A stretch of 64,000 nt of DNA from Pseudomonadota bacterium (GCA_029558635.1 JAKQEE010000052.1:140860-204859); one strand, 5' to 3'; positions 48,197 to 58,288 are shown, counted from the first letter of the stretch. A program made the numbers and translations. Notes: generated from the letters alone by a model not told the origin.

Positions 48197-50509
48197 TTAA
48201 GCGGCAGTATCCCGCTTAATTTTGGAGGTATCGCCTTCGCCGAAAATCTGGGCGCCTACGGTCGAGACGGCTGTGATATTTACAATCCCGCGCGGTGTGG
48301 CGGCGTTGGTCAGAATATGGGCGGTGTGGGCTGCTCCCAACAGGATCGGTCCGATGGGAATGCAGTCCGAGAGAACCTTGACGGCATTATAGGTGATGTT
48401 GGCGGCATCGACAGTCGGCATCACCAGCAGGTTGGCCTGACCTTTCAGGGTCGAGTTTGGCATCAACTGCATGCGGATTTCTTCGGAGAGAGCGCAGTCG
48501 GCGTGCATTTCCCCGTCAATTTCAAGATCCGGCGCGCGGGTTTTGATGTCGTAATAGGCTTCGCGCATTTTGAACGCGCTGTCATGACGGTGCGATCCGA
48601 AGTTGGAATGCGAGAGGAGGGCGATTTTGGGTGTGATCCCGAAGCGGCGGATTTCCTCGGCGGCGAGCAGAGTCATCTCGGAGATTTGTGCGACGCTGGG
48701 GTCGGGGTTGATGTGGGTGTCGCAGATAAAGAGCGGCCCGCGGGTGGGGTGCAGGAGGCACGCCATCGCGGCGGCGGTTTCGACACCGGGCTTCAGTCCG
48801 ATCAGGTCGGCAACGATTTTCAAATGTTCACGGTAAGGCCCGACGGTTCCGCAGACCATGCCGTCGGCTTCGCCTTTATGGACGAGGAGCGAGCCGATCA
48901 CGGTGGTGTTGGTGCGGACAATGTTTCTGGCGTGGGATGGGGACACACCATTGCGTTCCATCAATTGGTGATAGGTTGTCCAGTAATCGTGATAGCGCGA
49001 GTCGTTTTCCGGATCGACCAGTTCGAAATCCTTGTCGATTTTCATGCGCAGGCGCAGTTTCTTGATGCGGGTTTCAACCACAGAACGGCGGCCGATCAGG
49101 ACGGGGTGGGCCAATTGTTCGTCGATGACGGTCTGAACTGCGCGGAGCACGCGTTCTTCCTCGCCTTCGCAATAGGCGATCTTTTTCGGATTGGTACGGG
49201 CTTTGGAAAAGACCGGACGCATAATTGAATCCGACTGGTAGAAGAATTGGGTCAGTTTGTTTTTATAGGCTTCCCAGTCTTCGATCGGGCGGGTGGCCAC
49301 GCCTGACTCCATCGCGGTTTTGGCGACCGCCATCGGCAGTTCGACAATCAAGCGTGGGTCGAAGGGTTTCGGAATCATATAGTTCGGGCCGAACTCAAGA
49401 GTTTCGTTGGCGTAGATGGCAGCCACTTCGGCGGTGACTTCCTGACGGGCGAGGTCGGCAATCGCACGGACGCAAGCCATTTTCATTTCTTCGTTGATCG
49501 CCGTCGCGCCGACATCCAGCGCACCGCGGAAAATATAAGGGAAGCAGAGGACGTTGTTGACCTGATTGGGGAAGTCGGAACGTCCGGTGCAAATAATCGC
49601 ATTGGGTTTTACGGCCAAGGCTTCGTCGGGCATGATTTCCGGTGTCGGGTTGGCGAGCGCCATAATCAACGGCGCGTCGGCCATATTGGCGACCATTTCG
49701 GGTTTCAGCGCGCCTGCGGCGGAGAGGCCCAGGAAAATATTCGCGCCCTTGATCGCGTCGGAGAGTTCGCGGTCTTTGGTTTCGATTGCGAATTTTTCCT
49801 TTTCGGGGTCCATGCCTTCGTTGCGGCCCTTATAGACCACGCCGTTACGGTCGCAGACGGTGATGTTTTCTTTCGGTAGTCCCAATTCAACCAGCAATGA
49901 CAAACACGCAATCGCTGCTGCTCCCGCGCCGGAGGCGACAAGTTTTACATCCTTGATATTGCGGTCGGTGATCTGGAGCCAGTTGAGAATGGCTGCGCCG
50001 GAGATAATCGCCGTGCCGTGTTGGTCGTCGTGGAAGACGGGAATATTCATCCGTTCCTTGAGGGTGCGTTCGACCTCGAAACATTCGGGGGCTTTGATAT
50101 CTTCAAGGTTGATGCCGCCGAAAGAGGGTTCGAGCGAGGCAATAATTTCGATGAGTTTTTGCGGGTCGCGTTCTTCGATTTCGATGTCGATGGAATCGAC
50201 GTTGGCGAATTTCTTGAAGAGGACCGATTTCCCTTCCATCACGGGTTTAGACGCCAGTGCGCCGATGGCCCCCAGCCCCAGAACCGCCGTCCCGTTGGAA
50301 ATAACAGCCACGACGTTGCCGCGCGAGGTGTAATCGAGGGCGGTCAGCGGATCCTTTTCGATCTCTTCACAGGCTGCAGCCACTCCGGGGGAATAGGCCA
50401 GCGACAAATCCCGCTGGGTCATCATCGGTTTGGTCGGAACAATCGAGATTTTTCCGGCACGGGGGTGGCGGTGATATTCGAGGGCGGCGTCGCGCAAAGA
50501 GTCTTTCAC
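48197..50509 (-). CDS. maeB: NADP-dependent malic enzyme (malic enzyme-phosphotransacetylase fusion)
   Basis: A 770-aa protein: malic enzyme domain (about 1-430) converting malate to pyruvate, fused to a phosphate acetyl/butyryltransferase-like domain (about 440-770) thought to serve acetyl-CoA regulation. Visible elements are SLAYSPGVAAACEEI, the Asp/Glu metal region NLEDIKAPECFEVE, HDDQHGTAII, and the Rossmann loop LVASGAGAAAIACL. The C-terminal part has GLKPGVETAAAMACLLHPTR. Together with ppdK it allows PEP production from malate. Length is standard for the alphaproteobacterial enzyme. Confidence 0.96.
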   Translation of the reverse strand: MKDSLRDAALEYHRHPRAGKISIVPTKPMMTQRDLSLAYSPGVAAACEEIEKDPLTALDYTSRGNVVAVISNGTAVLGLGAIGALASKPVMEGKSVLFKKFANVDSIDIEIEERDPQKLIEIIASLEPSFGGINLEDIKAPECFEVERTLKERMNIPVFHDDQHGTAIISGAAILNWLQITDRNIKDVKLVASGAGAAAIACLSLLVELGLPKENITVCDRNGVVYKGRNEGMDPEKEKFAIETKDRELSDAIKGANIFLGLSAAGALKPEMVANMADAPLIMALANPTPEIMPDEALAVKPNAIICTGRSDFPNQVNNVLCFPYIFRGALDVGATAINEEMKMACVRAIADLARQEVTAEVAAIYANETLEFGPNYMIPKPFDPRLIVELPMAVAKTAMESGVATRPIEDWEAYKNKLTQFFYQSDSIMRPVFSKARTNPKKIAYCEGEEERVLRAVQTVIDEQLAHPVLIGRRSVVETRIKKLRLRMKIDKDFELVDPENDSRYHDYWTTYHQLMERNGVSPSHARNIVRTNTTVIGSLLVHKGEADGMVCGTVGPYREHLKIVADLIGLKPGVETAAAMACLLHPTRGPLFICDTHINPDPSVAQISEMTLLAAEEIRRFGITPKIALLSHSNFGSHRHDSAFKMREAYYDIKTRAPDLEIDGEMHADCALSEEIRMQLMPNSTLKGQANLLVMPTVDAANITYNAVKVLSDCIPIGPILLGAAHTAHILTNAATPRGIVNITAVSTVGAQIFGEGDTSKIKRDTAA

Positions 50510-50615
50510 GGCAGAGAATCCTTAAATAGTTAAAAGATGTCCGTAAATGACCAGAGAATCACTGTTTTTTCAAGGGGGTGGGTGTGATGTGATGCAGCAA
50601 ATGGAGAGGGCTAAA

Positions 50616-50702
50616 TGGTGCGGCCAAGAAGACTCGAACTTCCACGGGCTAATGCCCACAACGACCTCAACGTTGCGCGTCTACCAATTCCGCCATGGCC
50701 GC
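50616..50702 (-). tRNA. tRNA-Leu (GAG)
   Basis: An 87-nt class II tRNA on the minus strand. Acceptor arms GCGGCCA/TGGCCGC pair over 7 bp; the D-arm has TGGCGGAATTGGTAGACGC. Anticodon stem CAACG/CGTTG encloses TTGAGGT (anticodon GAG). A long variable arm (GTGGGCATTAGCCCGTG) and T-arm AGTTCGAGTCT follow; 3' ACCA is encoded. Confidence 0.97.
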
Positions 50703-50772
50703 AGAAATGGGTGTTGTGGTGTCTATCAAATCAGTGCGTGGCTTGCAAGTGGAAAAGATTGACGCTAGATCA

Positions 50773-51402
50773 ATGGGCATGGACTGGATTGTTTCCCAAG
50801 GACTTATCGAATATCCGGCCGCCGTTACCGAGATGGAGCGGCGGGTCGCGGCTATTCGTACGGGGGAAGAGGATGAGGCGATCTGGCTTTTGGAGCATCC
50901 GCCGCTTTATACAGCGGGGACGAGTGCCAAGGCCGAAGACCTCGTCGATGCTCGGTTTCCGGTGTTTGAAAGTGGGCGCGGGGGGCAATATACCTATCAC
51001 GGGCCGGGACAGAGGGTGGCTTATGTCATGCTTGACCTTAAAAAGCGGCAAAATGAGCCCGATATCAAGAAATTCGTCTGGCAACTGGAGGAGTGGATTA
51101 TCCGTACGCTGGCCGAATTCGATATTAAAGGGGAGCGTCGCGAAGGACGGGTCGGGATCTGGGTGGTGGTCGAGAATGGTCGCGAGGACAAGATTGCGGC
51201 CATCGGCGTGCGCGTTCGACACTGGGTCACCTATCACGGAATTTCGATCAATGTGTCGCCGGATTTGTCCCATTTTGGGGGAATTGTTCCGTGCGGGATC
51301 AAGGAACATGGCGTGACATCATTCATGAATCTAAATAAGAAAATTTCCACGCAACAGCTTGATACTGCGCTTAAAAATAATTTCGATACGGTCTTCTGTT
51401 AA
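50773..51402 (+). CDS. lipB: octanoyltransferase LipB
   Basis: About 209 aa. It transfers octanoyl from ACP to lipoyl domains such as SucB, the first step of lipoate synthesis. Motifs: [22 protein letters not shown] (shown in parts: GRGGQ, YHGPGQ), the catalytic Lys in [18 protein letters not shown], and the catalytic Cys in [11 protein letters not shown]. The start is uncertain. ATG 50773 or 50779 fits the family (M-x-W-x-x-S-x-G-L-I-x-Y); earlier ATGs at 50695 and 50707 would lie in or at the edge of the antisense tRNA-Leu. No strong ribosome site is seen. Its stop overlaps the convergent gene by TTAA. Confidence 0.93.
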   Translation: MGMDWIVSQGLIEYPAAVTEMERRVAAIRTGEEDEAIWLLEHPPLYTAGTSAKAEDLVDARFPVFESGRGGQYTYHGPGQRVAYVMLDLKKRQNEPDIKKFVWQLEEWIIRTLAEFDIKGERREGRVGIWVVVENGREDKIAAIGVRVRHWVTYHGISINVSPDLSHFGGIVPCGIKEHGVTSFMNLNKKISTQQLDTALKNNFDTVFC

Positions 51403-52274
51403 TCCGCTGCCTGTGGGGTGGAGTAAGAGGCGGCCAGAGCATTCAAATGATGAATCAATTTCTGAAGATCGTCTTTTAATTTATTGAATCTTTTCTCCAT
51501 TATCTTGTTTTCCGGTGTCAGATAGAGGTCTTTATTGATTTCGATCTGGAGCGAGTGTTTGCCGCGTGAGGGTTCGCCATAGCGGCGGACAATTTCGACC
51601 CCTTTGAAAGGCAGGTTGACCGACACGCGGTATCCCAGACCGATCAGGAAGGATTGCAGGCTGCGGCGGAATATGATCCCGCAACTGGTTCCGTCTTTAT
51701 CCCCCAGAACAAAATCCGGCAGTGGTCCGGTGTAGTATGGACGCATGGCCGAGGGTGGGGTGGAATGACAGTTGATATGAAAATATAGGCCGTGGGTTTG
51801 AAGCGTATTTTCTAGCAAGTTCTCCAGCGCTGCGTGATAGGGGCGGTAATAATGGGTCAGGCGGTGGTTGATTTCCTGTGTCATCAGGGTTCGGTCATAA
51901 ACCGGAATTTTGTCGCCGATGGTCTGGCGGATCAGGCCATGACCTGCGGTCGAACGTATGGTCGGGGCGGTTGCGTGCGGCCAGTCGTTGGGGCGCATGT
52001 CTTCGGCGATATCTCTTTCGGTACGGTTCGGGTCGATATAGGTGCGAGGGAAGAGCGCCTTAAGAAAGCACACACCGTTTTCGCGAGCGGCGTCTTCGAA
52101 TAACAGGTCTACAAAATGATCTTCGCATTTCTTCAGATCGTCGAAAGAGCAAGCGTAGCCGAAATCGGACGGATAAATGCTGCCCGAATGCGGCGAGTCC
52201 AGAACCAGCGGGGAGGGGGTTTCCTCACCAGTGATTTTGTAAACGCCTTCAAGCAGATGCGGTAATTTTTCCAT
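51399..52274 (-). CDS. N-formylglutamate amidohydrolase family protein
   Basis: A 291-aa enzyme of the HutG/FGase family. The motif [10 protein letters not shown] (about 26-35) near the N-terminus, [13 protein letters not shown] (about 97-109), HGLIRQTIG and [13 protein letters not shown] match the zinc amidohydrolase. Such enzymes release formate from N-formylglutamate at the end of histidine degradation, but no other hut gene is present here, so a related formyl- or acyl-amide substrate is possible. It is convergent with lipB (four-base overlap) and divergent from serS with an 84-base gap containing AT-rich promoter-like sequence. Confidence 0.9.
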   Translation of the reverse strand: MEKLPHLLEGVYKITGEETPSPLVLDSPHSGSIYPSDFGYACSFDDLKKCEDHFVDLLFEDAARENGVCFLKALFPRTYIDPNRTERDIAEDMRPNDWPHATAPTIRSTAGHGLIRQTIGDKIPVYDRTLMTQEINHRLTHYYRPYHAALENLLENTLQTHGLYFHINCHSTPPSAMRPYYTGPLPDFVLGDKDGTSCGIIFRRSLQSFLIGLGYRVSVNLPFKGVEIVRRYGEPSRGKHSLQIEINKDLYLTPENKIMEKRFNKLKDDLQKLIHHLNALAASYSTPQAAD

Positions 52275-52358
52275 TGTTTCCGGTTTCTGCGGCCTTGTTT
52301 CGTTTATCTATTTTATATAAGCTGTGGGCCATTATTTCACTACAGGATTTTTTATATT

Positions 52359-53639
52359 ATGCACGATTTGAAAGCTCTTCGCGACAATCCCGACTTTTAC
52401 GACCGCAACTGGGCGCGGCGTGGTCTCGACCCGCAAACGCCTACGATTTTGAAAATTGATGAGGAACGTCGGGCGCTGCAAACCGAATTGCAATCCCTTC
52501 AGACCCGTCGCAACGAAGCGTCGAAGGAAATCGGTGCGGTCAAATCCAAGGGCGGCGATGCGCAGGCTCTGATGGACGAAGTCGCTGCGATCAAGGACAA
52601 GATGGTCGCCTTGGAAGAGCAAGAGCGCGTCAAAGCCGAGCAGTTGAATGATATTCTTTCGGCGCTTCCCAACATGATTGCCGATGATGTGCCGGACGGG
52701 CCGGATGAGGAGCATAATGTCGAGGTTCGTCGTTTCGGGACACCTAAGGTCGGGCAGAATGCTGCCAAAGACCATGTCGAGATCGGCGAGGCTTTGGGGT
52801 TGATGGATTTCGAGACGGCGGCCAAAGTTGCGGGCGCGCGGTTTGTGATTGAAAAAGGCGGGATTGCGCGACTGGAACGCGCTCTTGCGCAGTTTATGCT
52901 TGATACGCACACTCAGGAACATGGATATACCGAAGTGAATCCGCCGCTGTTGGTGTCGGATGATGTGATGTACGGCACAACACAGTTGCCGAAATTCCGT
53001 GACGATCAATTCGGTACAACCGACGGGCGGTGGTTGATCCCGACATCCGAAGTCGTTCTCACCAATATGGTGAGAGAGTCGATTCTGGAAGAGGGGGATT
53101 TTCCGATCCGGATGTGCGCGCATACGCCGTGTTTCAGGAAAGAAGCAGGGTCGGCGGGGAAAGACACGCGCGGGATTATCCGTCAGCACCAATTCTATAA
53201 GGTCGAGATGGTGAGCATCGTCAAACCTGAAGACTCGGAAAAAGAGCATCAACGCATGACGGAATGTGCCGAAAATATTCTCAAGAAACTCGAAATTCCG
53301 TTCCGCACGATTGTACTGTGTTCGGGGGATATGGGCTTTGCGTCACGCAAAACCTATGACATCGAGGCATGGATTCCTTCGCAAAACAAATACCGCGAGA
53401 TTTCGAGCTGTTCCAACTGCGGCGATATTCAGGCGCGGCGGATGAAGGCGCGGTTTAAACGTGCGGGGGCCAAGGACACCGAATTTGTTCATACGCTCAA
53501 CGGTTCCGGTGTTGCCGTGGGCCGTGCGCTGGTAGCGGTCATGGAAAATTACTATGATCCGACCGATGGCGGTATCTTTGTTCCCGAAGTCCTGAAACCC
53601 TACATGGGCGGTGTCACGAAGATTGTGAAAGGTCGGTAA
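52359..53639 (+). CDS. serS: seryl-tRNA synthetase
   Basis: A 426-aa class II synthetase charging tRNA-Ser (and tRNA-Sec where present). The N-terminal antiparallel coiled-coil arm that contacts the tRNA long variable arm occupies about 25-100 ([18 protein letters not shown]). Catalytic motifs follow: motif 2 region [21 protein letters not shown] (in parts FRKEAG and RGIIRQHQF) and motif 3 [18 protein letters not shown]. Zinc is not expected; [15 protein letters not shown] is the usual Ser-binding stretch. The next gene, pcm, starts one base after the stop. Confidence 0.97.
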   Translation: MHDLKALRDNPDFYDRNWARRGLDPQTPTILKIDEERRALQTELQSLQTRRNEASKEIGAVKSKGGDAQALMDEVAAIKDKMVALEEQERVKAEQLNDILSALPNMIADDVPDGPDEEHNVEVRRFGTPKVGQNAAKDHVEIGEALGLMDFETAAKVAGARFVIEKGGIARLERALAQFMLDTHTQEHGYTEVNPPLLVSDDVMYGTTQLPKFRDDQFGTTDGRWLIPTSEVVLTNMVRESILEEGDFPIRMCAHTPCFRKEAGSAGKDTRGIIRQHQFYKVEMVSIVKPEDSEKEHQRMTECAENILKKLEIPFRTIVLCSGDMGFASRKTYDIEAWIPSQNKYREISSCSNCGDIQARRMKARFKRAGAKDTEFVHTLNGSGVAVGRALVAVMENYYDPTDGGIFVPEVLKPYMGGVTKIVKGR

Positions 53640-53640
53640 G

Positions 53641-54333
53641 GTGACCCCCGACCCGTCCATTATTCGTTTGATTATCCAGTTGCGGCAGGCGGGGATTACC
53701 GACACGTCTGTTTTGAGTGCGATTGAAAAAACGCCTCGCGATTATTTTGTTCCGCCGCATTTCCAGGTTCATGCCTATGAGGATCAGGCCGTTCCGATTG
53801 GTTTGGGGCAGACGATTTCGCAGCCTTATATCGTGGCCTATATGACGCAGGAATTGAAAGTTGATAAAACCCATTCGGTTCTCGAGATCGGGACGGGGTC
53901 GGGGTATCAGGCGGCGGTGCTTTCGCATCTGGTGCGGCGGGTTTATACCATCGAGCGGCATAAACCGTTACTTGAACTTGCCGAAAAAAGATTTCATGAA
54001 TTGGGGCTGCGGAATATCACGGCGATGGCAGGTGACGGGATGAAGGGGTGGCCTGCCGCTGTGGGCGAGATGAAATTCGACCGGATCATTGTGACGGCAG
54101 CTTGCGAGGGTGAGCCGCCTGTGGCGCTGCTTGCACAGCTCAAGGTTGGCGGGATGATGATTATTCCGGTCGGGGCGCAGGGGCAGACACAGTTTCTCAA
54201 GCGGTACAAAAAAGAATCGGAAGAGGTTTTTGCCGTTCAGGAATTGCTTCCCGTGCGGTTTGTCCCTTTGTTACCTGATGTGCCGCGGAACAATTCCTAC
54301 ACCGAGCATGATTTGGAGGAGTTGACGGCGTGA
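53641..54333 (+). CDS. pcm: protein-L-isoaspartate O-methyltransferase
   Basis: A 230-aa SAM-dependent enzyme repairing isoaspartyl residues in damaged proteins. GTG start one base after serS, with AAAGG upstream. Motifs: AVPIGLGQTISQPYIVAYM (substrate/SAM region, about 48-66), the SAM loop VLEIGTGSGYQAAVL (about 80-94), and DRIIVTAACEGEPP (post I). In most alphaproteobacterial genomes surE sits between serS and pcm; it is missing here. The stop overlaps the M23 gene by GTGA. Confidence 0.95.
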   Translation: MTPDPSIIRLIIQLRQAGITDTSVLSAIEKTPRDYFVPPHFQVHAYEDQAVPIGLGQTISQPYIVAYMTQELKVDKTHSVLEIGTGSGYQAAVLSHLVRRVYTIERHKPLLELAEKRFHELGLRNITAMAGDGMKGWPAAVGEMKFDRIIVTAACEGEPPVALLAQLKVGGMMIIPVGAQGQTQFLKRYKKESEEVFAVQELLPVRFVPLLPDVPRNNSYTEHDLEELTA

Positions 54334-55295
54334 ATGGAAATCTCAGCTTCCTTTTTCTGTGCATTATTTTAACCGGATGCGTGCAGTCTGGTGGCGGCGT
54401 TCCGGTGCATAATTACGGGGAAGGCAAAAAATCGGGAAGTCTTGGTCTGCATACGGTCCGGCAGGGGGAAACGTTATGGGCTATTTCGCAGGCCTATCAT
54501 GTCGATTTGCGCGATCTTCTGGACCTTAACAGTTTGTCGCCGCCATATTCGATGCAAGCCGGAACGCGAATTGCGATTCCCGCGCCGCGTACCTACACCG
54601 TGCAACGCAGTGATACGCTTTACCGTGTGTCGCGGATGTTCGATACGACGACGACTGATCTGGCGCGGCTCAACGGGTTGCGCAGCCCATATATTTTGAA
54701 GAAGGGGCAGAGTTTGAGATTGCCTGCCGTGCGGAAGGTTTCTCCACCGCCTGTCAAGGTTGCAGCTGTTGCTTCCCTCCAACCATCATCGGCGGCGGGG
54801 GTAAAGGCTCCTGTTTCTGCGGTTCATGCCGAACGGCTTTCCGCCCCACGGACTCAAACAGCAGCTTCTTCGCGAGCAGTTCCGATGGCGGCGTTGCCGC
54901 AAACTCCGGTGCGCAGTTCATCCGGCTTCTTGACACCGGTCTCCGGACGGGTCATTTCAGCTTACGGCCCCAAAAAAGATGGGCTGCATAATGACGGAAT
55001 CAATATCAAAGCGGCCAAAGGTACGGCAGTGCGGGCGTCCGAGAACGGGACCGTCGTGTATGCCGGAAACGAGATTGAAGGGTATGGCAATCTGGTTCTT
55101 ATCCGTCATAGCGGCGGGTACATCACTGCCTATGCCCACCTTGATAAAATGCTGGTGAGAAAGGGCGAGGTCATCAAGCGCGGGTCAACGATCGGAACGG
55201 TCGGATCGTCAGGGCATGTCGATACTCCGCAGCTCCATTTCGAAATCAGGCAGGGCAAGAAGGCCCTAAATCCCTCGACTATGATCCGTATCTAG
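54330..55295 (+). CDS. LysM-M23 lipoprotein, NlpD-like (probably amidase activator)
   Basis: A 321-aa envelope protein starting at GTG (GTGA overlap). The lipoprotein signal has lipobox LTGC (Cys16). Two LysM domains (about 41-86, 88-132) bind peptidoglycan, a Pro/Ala/Ser linker follows, then an M23 domain (about 200-318). The zinc site is incomplete: HNDGIN has Asn where the ligand Asp should be, and PQLHFEI lacks the first His of the H-x-H pair. This matches NlpD/EnvC-type proteins that activate amidases for daughter-cell separation instead of cutting glycan peptides themselves. Its stop overlaps the convergent gene (CTAG). Confidence 0.88.
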   Translation: MNGNLSFLFLCIILTGCVQSGGGVPVHNYGEGKKSGSLGLHTVRQGETLWAISQAYHVDLRDLLDLNSLSPPYSMQAGTRIAIPAPRTYTVQRSDTLYRVSRMFDTTTTDLARLNGLRSPYILKKGQSLRLPAVRKVSPPPVKVAAVASLQPSSAAGVKAPVSAVHAERLSAPRTQTAASSRAVPMAALPQTPVRSSSGFLTPVSGRVISAYGPKKDGLHNDGINIKAAKGTAVRASENGTVVYAGNEIEGYGNLVLIRHSGGYITAYAHLDKMLVRKGEVIKRGSTIGTVGSSGHVDTPQLHFEIRQGKKALNPSTMIRI

Positions 55296-56182
55296 AAATT
55301 GTTTTCCAGCTCGCTCTGGAGCTTTCTTTTTTCCGCTTCTTCGTTGTTGCGAATAACTTCATAGGCTTGTTCTCTGAAAGCTTCATAGAAGTGCTCCGTG
55401 TCAGGATAGGTGTGGACGGTTTGTAAGATTTTTGTCCATCTGGCGCGTCCATCTTTCGTGATGATCAGCATTTTGCCATATGCTCCGGGGTAGTTGGTAT
55501 AGACCAGAAACACGTTCAGTCCGGTAAAATCGTCATCCATTTTGGACATGGTCTGAGCTTGACTTCTCTTGACGGGAATTGCTTTCAGTTTGGAAATGTA
55601 GCTCAGGTACAGGTTCACTTTTTCCTGGTCCGTCACTTCCCATGTGGGATTCCCCAGAGTCGAGCTTCCGCGATAGACGACGACTATTCCGTTATTGTTC
55701 AGGTTCAGTGCCTTATGTTCGGTACTATATTCGGCATTGTTGTTGTCTATTTCTTTATTGAGGAATTTATAAAACTCTGCGGCTTTCTCGAGGTTCGTGT
55801 CTACGGGGGTTTTTTTGACCCTCAAGATGGTGCCGTGCTCTGATAAATAAACGGTTTCTCCCGAAATTTGGTCGGGATTTGTCTGGACAAAGGTTACGAC
55901 GGACGGATCTTTTGCCAGAACCGGATTGTAAAATTCCTGTTCCGGCGTTGTCTTAAAGCTGTTCAGGACCTTTATCCATTGGGTCATGCGCGTGATGGGC
56001 CACTGGGCGCGAATTTTGTATTGAGACGTTGACGGGTCAAGAGTTAGTAATGTGCCTGTTACGGAGGTGTCATCCTGCCCGATTTTCACTTCCTGAGCGC
56101 TCAGCGCGGAAACGGGTAGCAGCAAAATGGCTCCACAACAGATGCTGGCGGCCCAGGTCATGAGTTTATATTTCATAATCAT
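55292..56182 (-). CDS. hypothetical exported protein
   Basis: A 296-aa protein with a signal peptide (about residues 1-29, ending ALSAQ). The mature part is beta-rich with a helical C-terminus ending in Glu/Lys-rich sequence; no known domain. The start is ATG 56182 with GAGAGA 4 bases upstream; ATG 56176 is an alternative. It is AT-richer than its neighbours and interrupts the otherwise conserved pcm-M23-yajC gene order, in the opposite orientation, so it is probably an insertion. Confidence 0.72.
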   Translation of the reverse strand: MIMKYKLMTWAASICCGAILLLPVSALSAQEVKIGQDDTSVTGTLLTLDPSTSQYKIRAQWPITRMTQWIKVLNSFKTTPEQEFYNPVLAKDPSVVTFVQTNPDQISGETVYLSEHGTILRVKKTPVDTNLEKAAEFYKFLNKEIDNNNAEYSTEHKALNLNNNGIVVVYRGSSTLGNPTWEVTDQEKVNLYLSYISKLKAIPVKRSQAQTMSKMDDDFTGLNVFLVYTNYPGAYGKMLIITKDGRARWTKILQTVHTYPDTEHFYEAFREQAYEVIRNNEEAEKRKLQSELENNF

Positions 56183-56231
56183 AAATCTCTCTTTTTCGTT
56201 CTAATAACCGGATCATTTTATACTTCAATGC

Positions 56232-56259
56232 TTGCCTTTCCTATATCCGTAACTATAGT
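56232..56259 (+). promoter_or_regulatory. candidate sigma-70-type promoter for yajC-secD-secF
   Basis: TTGCCT (56232-56237), 16-base spacer, TATAGT (56254-56259): four and five matches of six to the -35 and -10 consensus. It lies 69 bases before the yajC ATG in the 145-base divergent gap. Confidence 0.45.
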
Positions 56260-56327
56260 CGGGGCATTATTTTCCCTCACTTTTTAATATTTGTGCCAAT
56301 TGGCCTAAAACACAAGGAAAGATTAAC

Positions 56328-56747
56328 ATGATTTTTACACCAGCCTATGCGGAAGAAGCCACGACAGCGACAACAGCGGTTCCCGCGGGATCTCCGGCAG
56401 GGACAGCGCCCAGCGAGTCTGAAACTTTGATGATGAATATCGGCATGTTGGTGGTTCTGGGGATTATGTTTTACCTGTTGTTGATCCGCCCACAGCAGCG
56501 CCGTTTTAAAGAGCACGCCAATATGTTGTCGCAACTTGGCAAAGGCGTGAAGATTGTTACCCAAGGCGGTCTGGTCGGGACTATCGACAAAGAAGTGTCC
56601 GATCATGAAGTTCAGGTCGATCTCGGGAACGGCGTTAAAGTCAATATGATGCGTTCGTACATTATCGGGAAATACGAGGATTCGATTCCGACGTCTTCGC
56701 CTGCTAATGACGACAAAAAAGCCAAAAAGGACAAATCCGCAAAATGA
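56328..56747 (+). CDS. yajC: preprotein translocase subunit YajC
   Basis: A 139-aa accessory subunit of SecDF-YajC. AAGGAAAG precedes the ATG. A short periplasmic N-terminus rich in Ala/Thr is followed by one membrane segment (about 40-62, NIGMLVVLGIMFYLLLI) that runs directly into RPQQRRFKEH, the YajC signature, then a cytoplasmic domain with VKIVTQGGLVGTI. The N-terminus is longer than in E. coli YajC (110 aa). It is coupled to secD by ATGA overlap. Confidence 0.95.
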   Translation: MIFTPAYAEEATTATTAVPAGSPAGTAPSESETLMMNIGMLVVLGIMFYLLLIRPQQRRFKEHANMLSQLGKGVKIVTQGGLVGTIDKEVSDHEVQVDLGNGVKVNMMRSYIIGKYEDSIPTSSPANDDKKAKKDKSAK

Positions 56748-58288
56748 TGTATATCCCTCTGTGGAAACGGGTGTTGGTGGTTGTCGCCGTCATCCTTTCC
56801 TTTGCTTATTGTTTGCCGAACTTTGTTTCTTCGGATACGCGCGATGCGTGGGAGAAAACAATGCCCGACTGGATGCCGACCAAATCCGTGTCGTTGGGGC
56901 TTGACCTGCAGGGTGGCTCACACCTTTTGCTTCAGGCTGATATTGCCGGAGTGGTCAAACAGCGGACCGAGGATATCGTTTCCAGCGCCCGCGGGGAACT
57001 TCGCAAGGAAAACATCCCGTATCAGAGCATTGCGCCCGTCGAGAACGGTGTGAAACTGGTATTGGAATCGGAAGATGATGCATCGGCGGCGGGAAAAATT
57101 CTGCGCCGTTCCGATGAAAATCTGGTGATTGAGGCTGAAGGCGTCGTCGTTCAGGGCGTGTTTGATGAAAAGGGATTGAAGCATATCGCCGATCAGACGA
57201 TGGGCCAGTCAATCGAGATCGTGTCGCGCCGTGTGAATGAAACCGGAACCAAAGAGCCCATTATCCAGCGTCAGGGCGATGACCGGATTCTGGTACAGTT
57301 GCCGGGGATGGATAACCCCGAGCGCATTAAACAATTACTGGGCAAAACGGCAAAGCTTACTTTCCATCTGGTTTCGATGACCGGTGAAGGGGCCGGAGTG
57401 CGGACTTTGCCGATGCATAATGAACCGGGCCAGACTTTGCCGATCAACCGTCGTCCGTTACTTACAGGGGATATGCTGACCAATGCGCAGCCGACCTTTC
57501 AGGACGGGGCGCCGATTGTCAGCTTCAAGCTCAATGCTTTGGGGGCGCGGAAATTCTGTGATGTGACGCGCGAGAATGTCGAAAAGCCTTTTGCGGTTGT
57601 TCTCGATGGCGAGATCATCACCGCGCCGCGGATCAATGAGGCGATTTGTGGCGGTAGCGCGGTGATTTCCGGTAGTTTTTCCGTTCAAGAGGCTTCGGAC
57701 CTTGCTCTGTTATTGCGTGCAGGGGCGTTGCCGACGACACTGACTATTGTCGAAGAACGGACTGTTGGCCCGTCGCTCGGGAGTGACTCGGTCGAGGCAG
57801 GAAAGATTGCGACGCTGGTCGCGTTCTTGCTCATTATTACCTATATGATGGTTTCCTATAATCTCTTTGGTGTGTTTGCGAGTGTGGCACTCTTCGTCAA
57901 TATGGCGTTGATCATCGCACTGCTTTCGATGTTGCAGGCCACGCTGACCTTGCCCGGTATTGCGGGGATTGTTTTGACGATGGGAATGGCGGTCGATGCC
58001 AACGTGCTGATTTTCGAGCGTATCCGCGAGGAAATCCGTGCTGGACGGTCGATCCTCTCTGCGATGGATACAGGGTATGAGAAGGCGATGGCGTCGATTA
58101 TTGATGCAAACCTGACAACATTGATCGCTGGCATCATTCTGTATGCGGTGGGAACCGGACCAATCAAGGGATTCTCGGTCACGCTGTCCATTGGGATTGT
58201 GACGTCCATGTTTTCGGCGATTATGCTCACCCGCTTGATGCTGGTGGTCTGGCTGCGTGCCAGAAAACCCAAATCTTTGCCGATATAG
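56744..58288 (+). CDS. secD: protein translocase subunit SecD
   Basis: A 514-aa inner-membrane protein that uses the proton gradient to complete Sec export. One N-terminal segment (about 8-26), the DLQGGSHLLL element (about 50-60), a large periplasmic domain (about 60-330) and five C-terminal segments. The signature EERTVGPSLGSDSVEAGK, the GIAGIVLTMGMAVDANVLIFERIREE loop (in parts GMAVDANVLIFERIREE) and the proton-path Asp within it are clear. ATG 56744 is directly followed by another ATG (56747). secF follows after 13 bases. Confidence 0.97.
   Translation: MMYIPLWKRVLVVVAVILSFAYCLPNFVSSDTRDAWEKTMPDWMPTKSVSLGLDLQGGSHLLLQADIAGVVKQRTEDIVSSARGELRKENIPYQSIAPVENGVKLVLESEDDASAAGKILRRSDENLVIEAEGVVVQGVFDEKGLKHIADQTMGQSIEIVSRRVNETGTKEPIIQRQGDDRILVQLPGMDNPERIKQLLGKTAKLTFHLVSMTGEGAGVRTLPMHNEPGQTLPINRRPLLTGDMLTNAQPTFQDGAPIVSFKLNALGARKFCDVTRENVEKPFAVVLDGEIITAPRINEAICGGSAVISGSFSVQEASDLALLLRAGALPTTLTIVEERTVGPSLGSDSVEAGKIATLVAFLLIITYMMVSYNLFGVFASVALFVNMALIIALLSMLQATLTLPGIAGIVLTMGMAVDANVLIFERIREEIRAGRSILSAMDTGYEKAMASIIDANLTTLIAGIILYAVGTGPIKGFSVTLSIGIVTSMFSAIMLTRLMLVVWLRARKPKSLPI

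Noticed and set aside
48119..49228. Plus-strand frame opposite maeB (369 codons)
   Set aside because: Lies wholly antisense to the phosphotransacetylase domain; Gly/Phe/Asp composition of a shadow frame.
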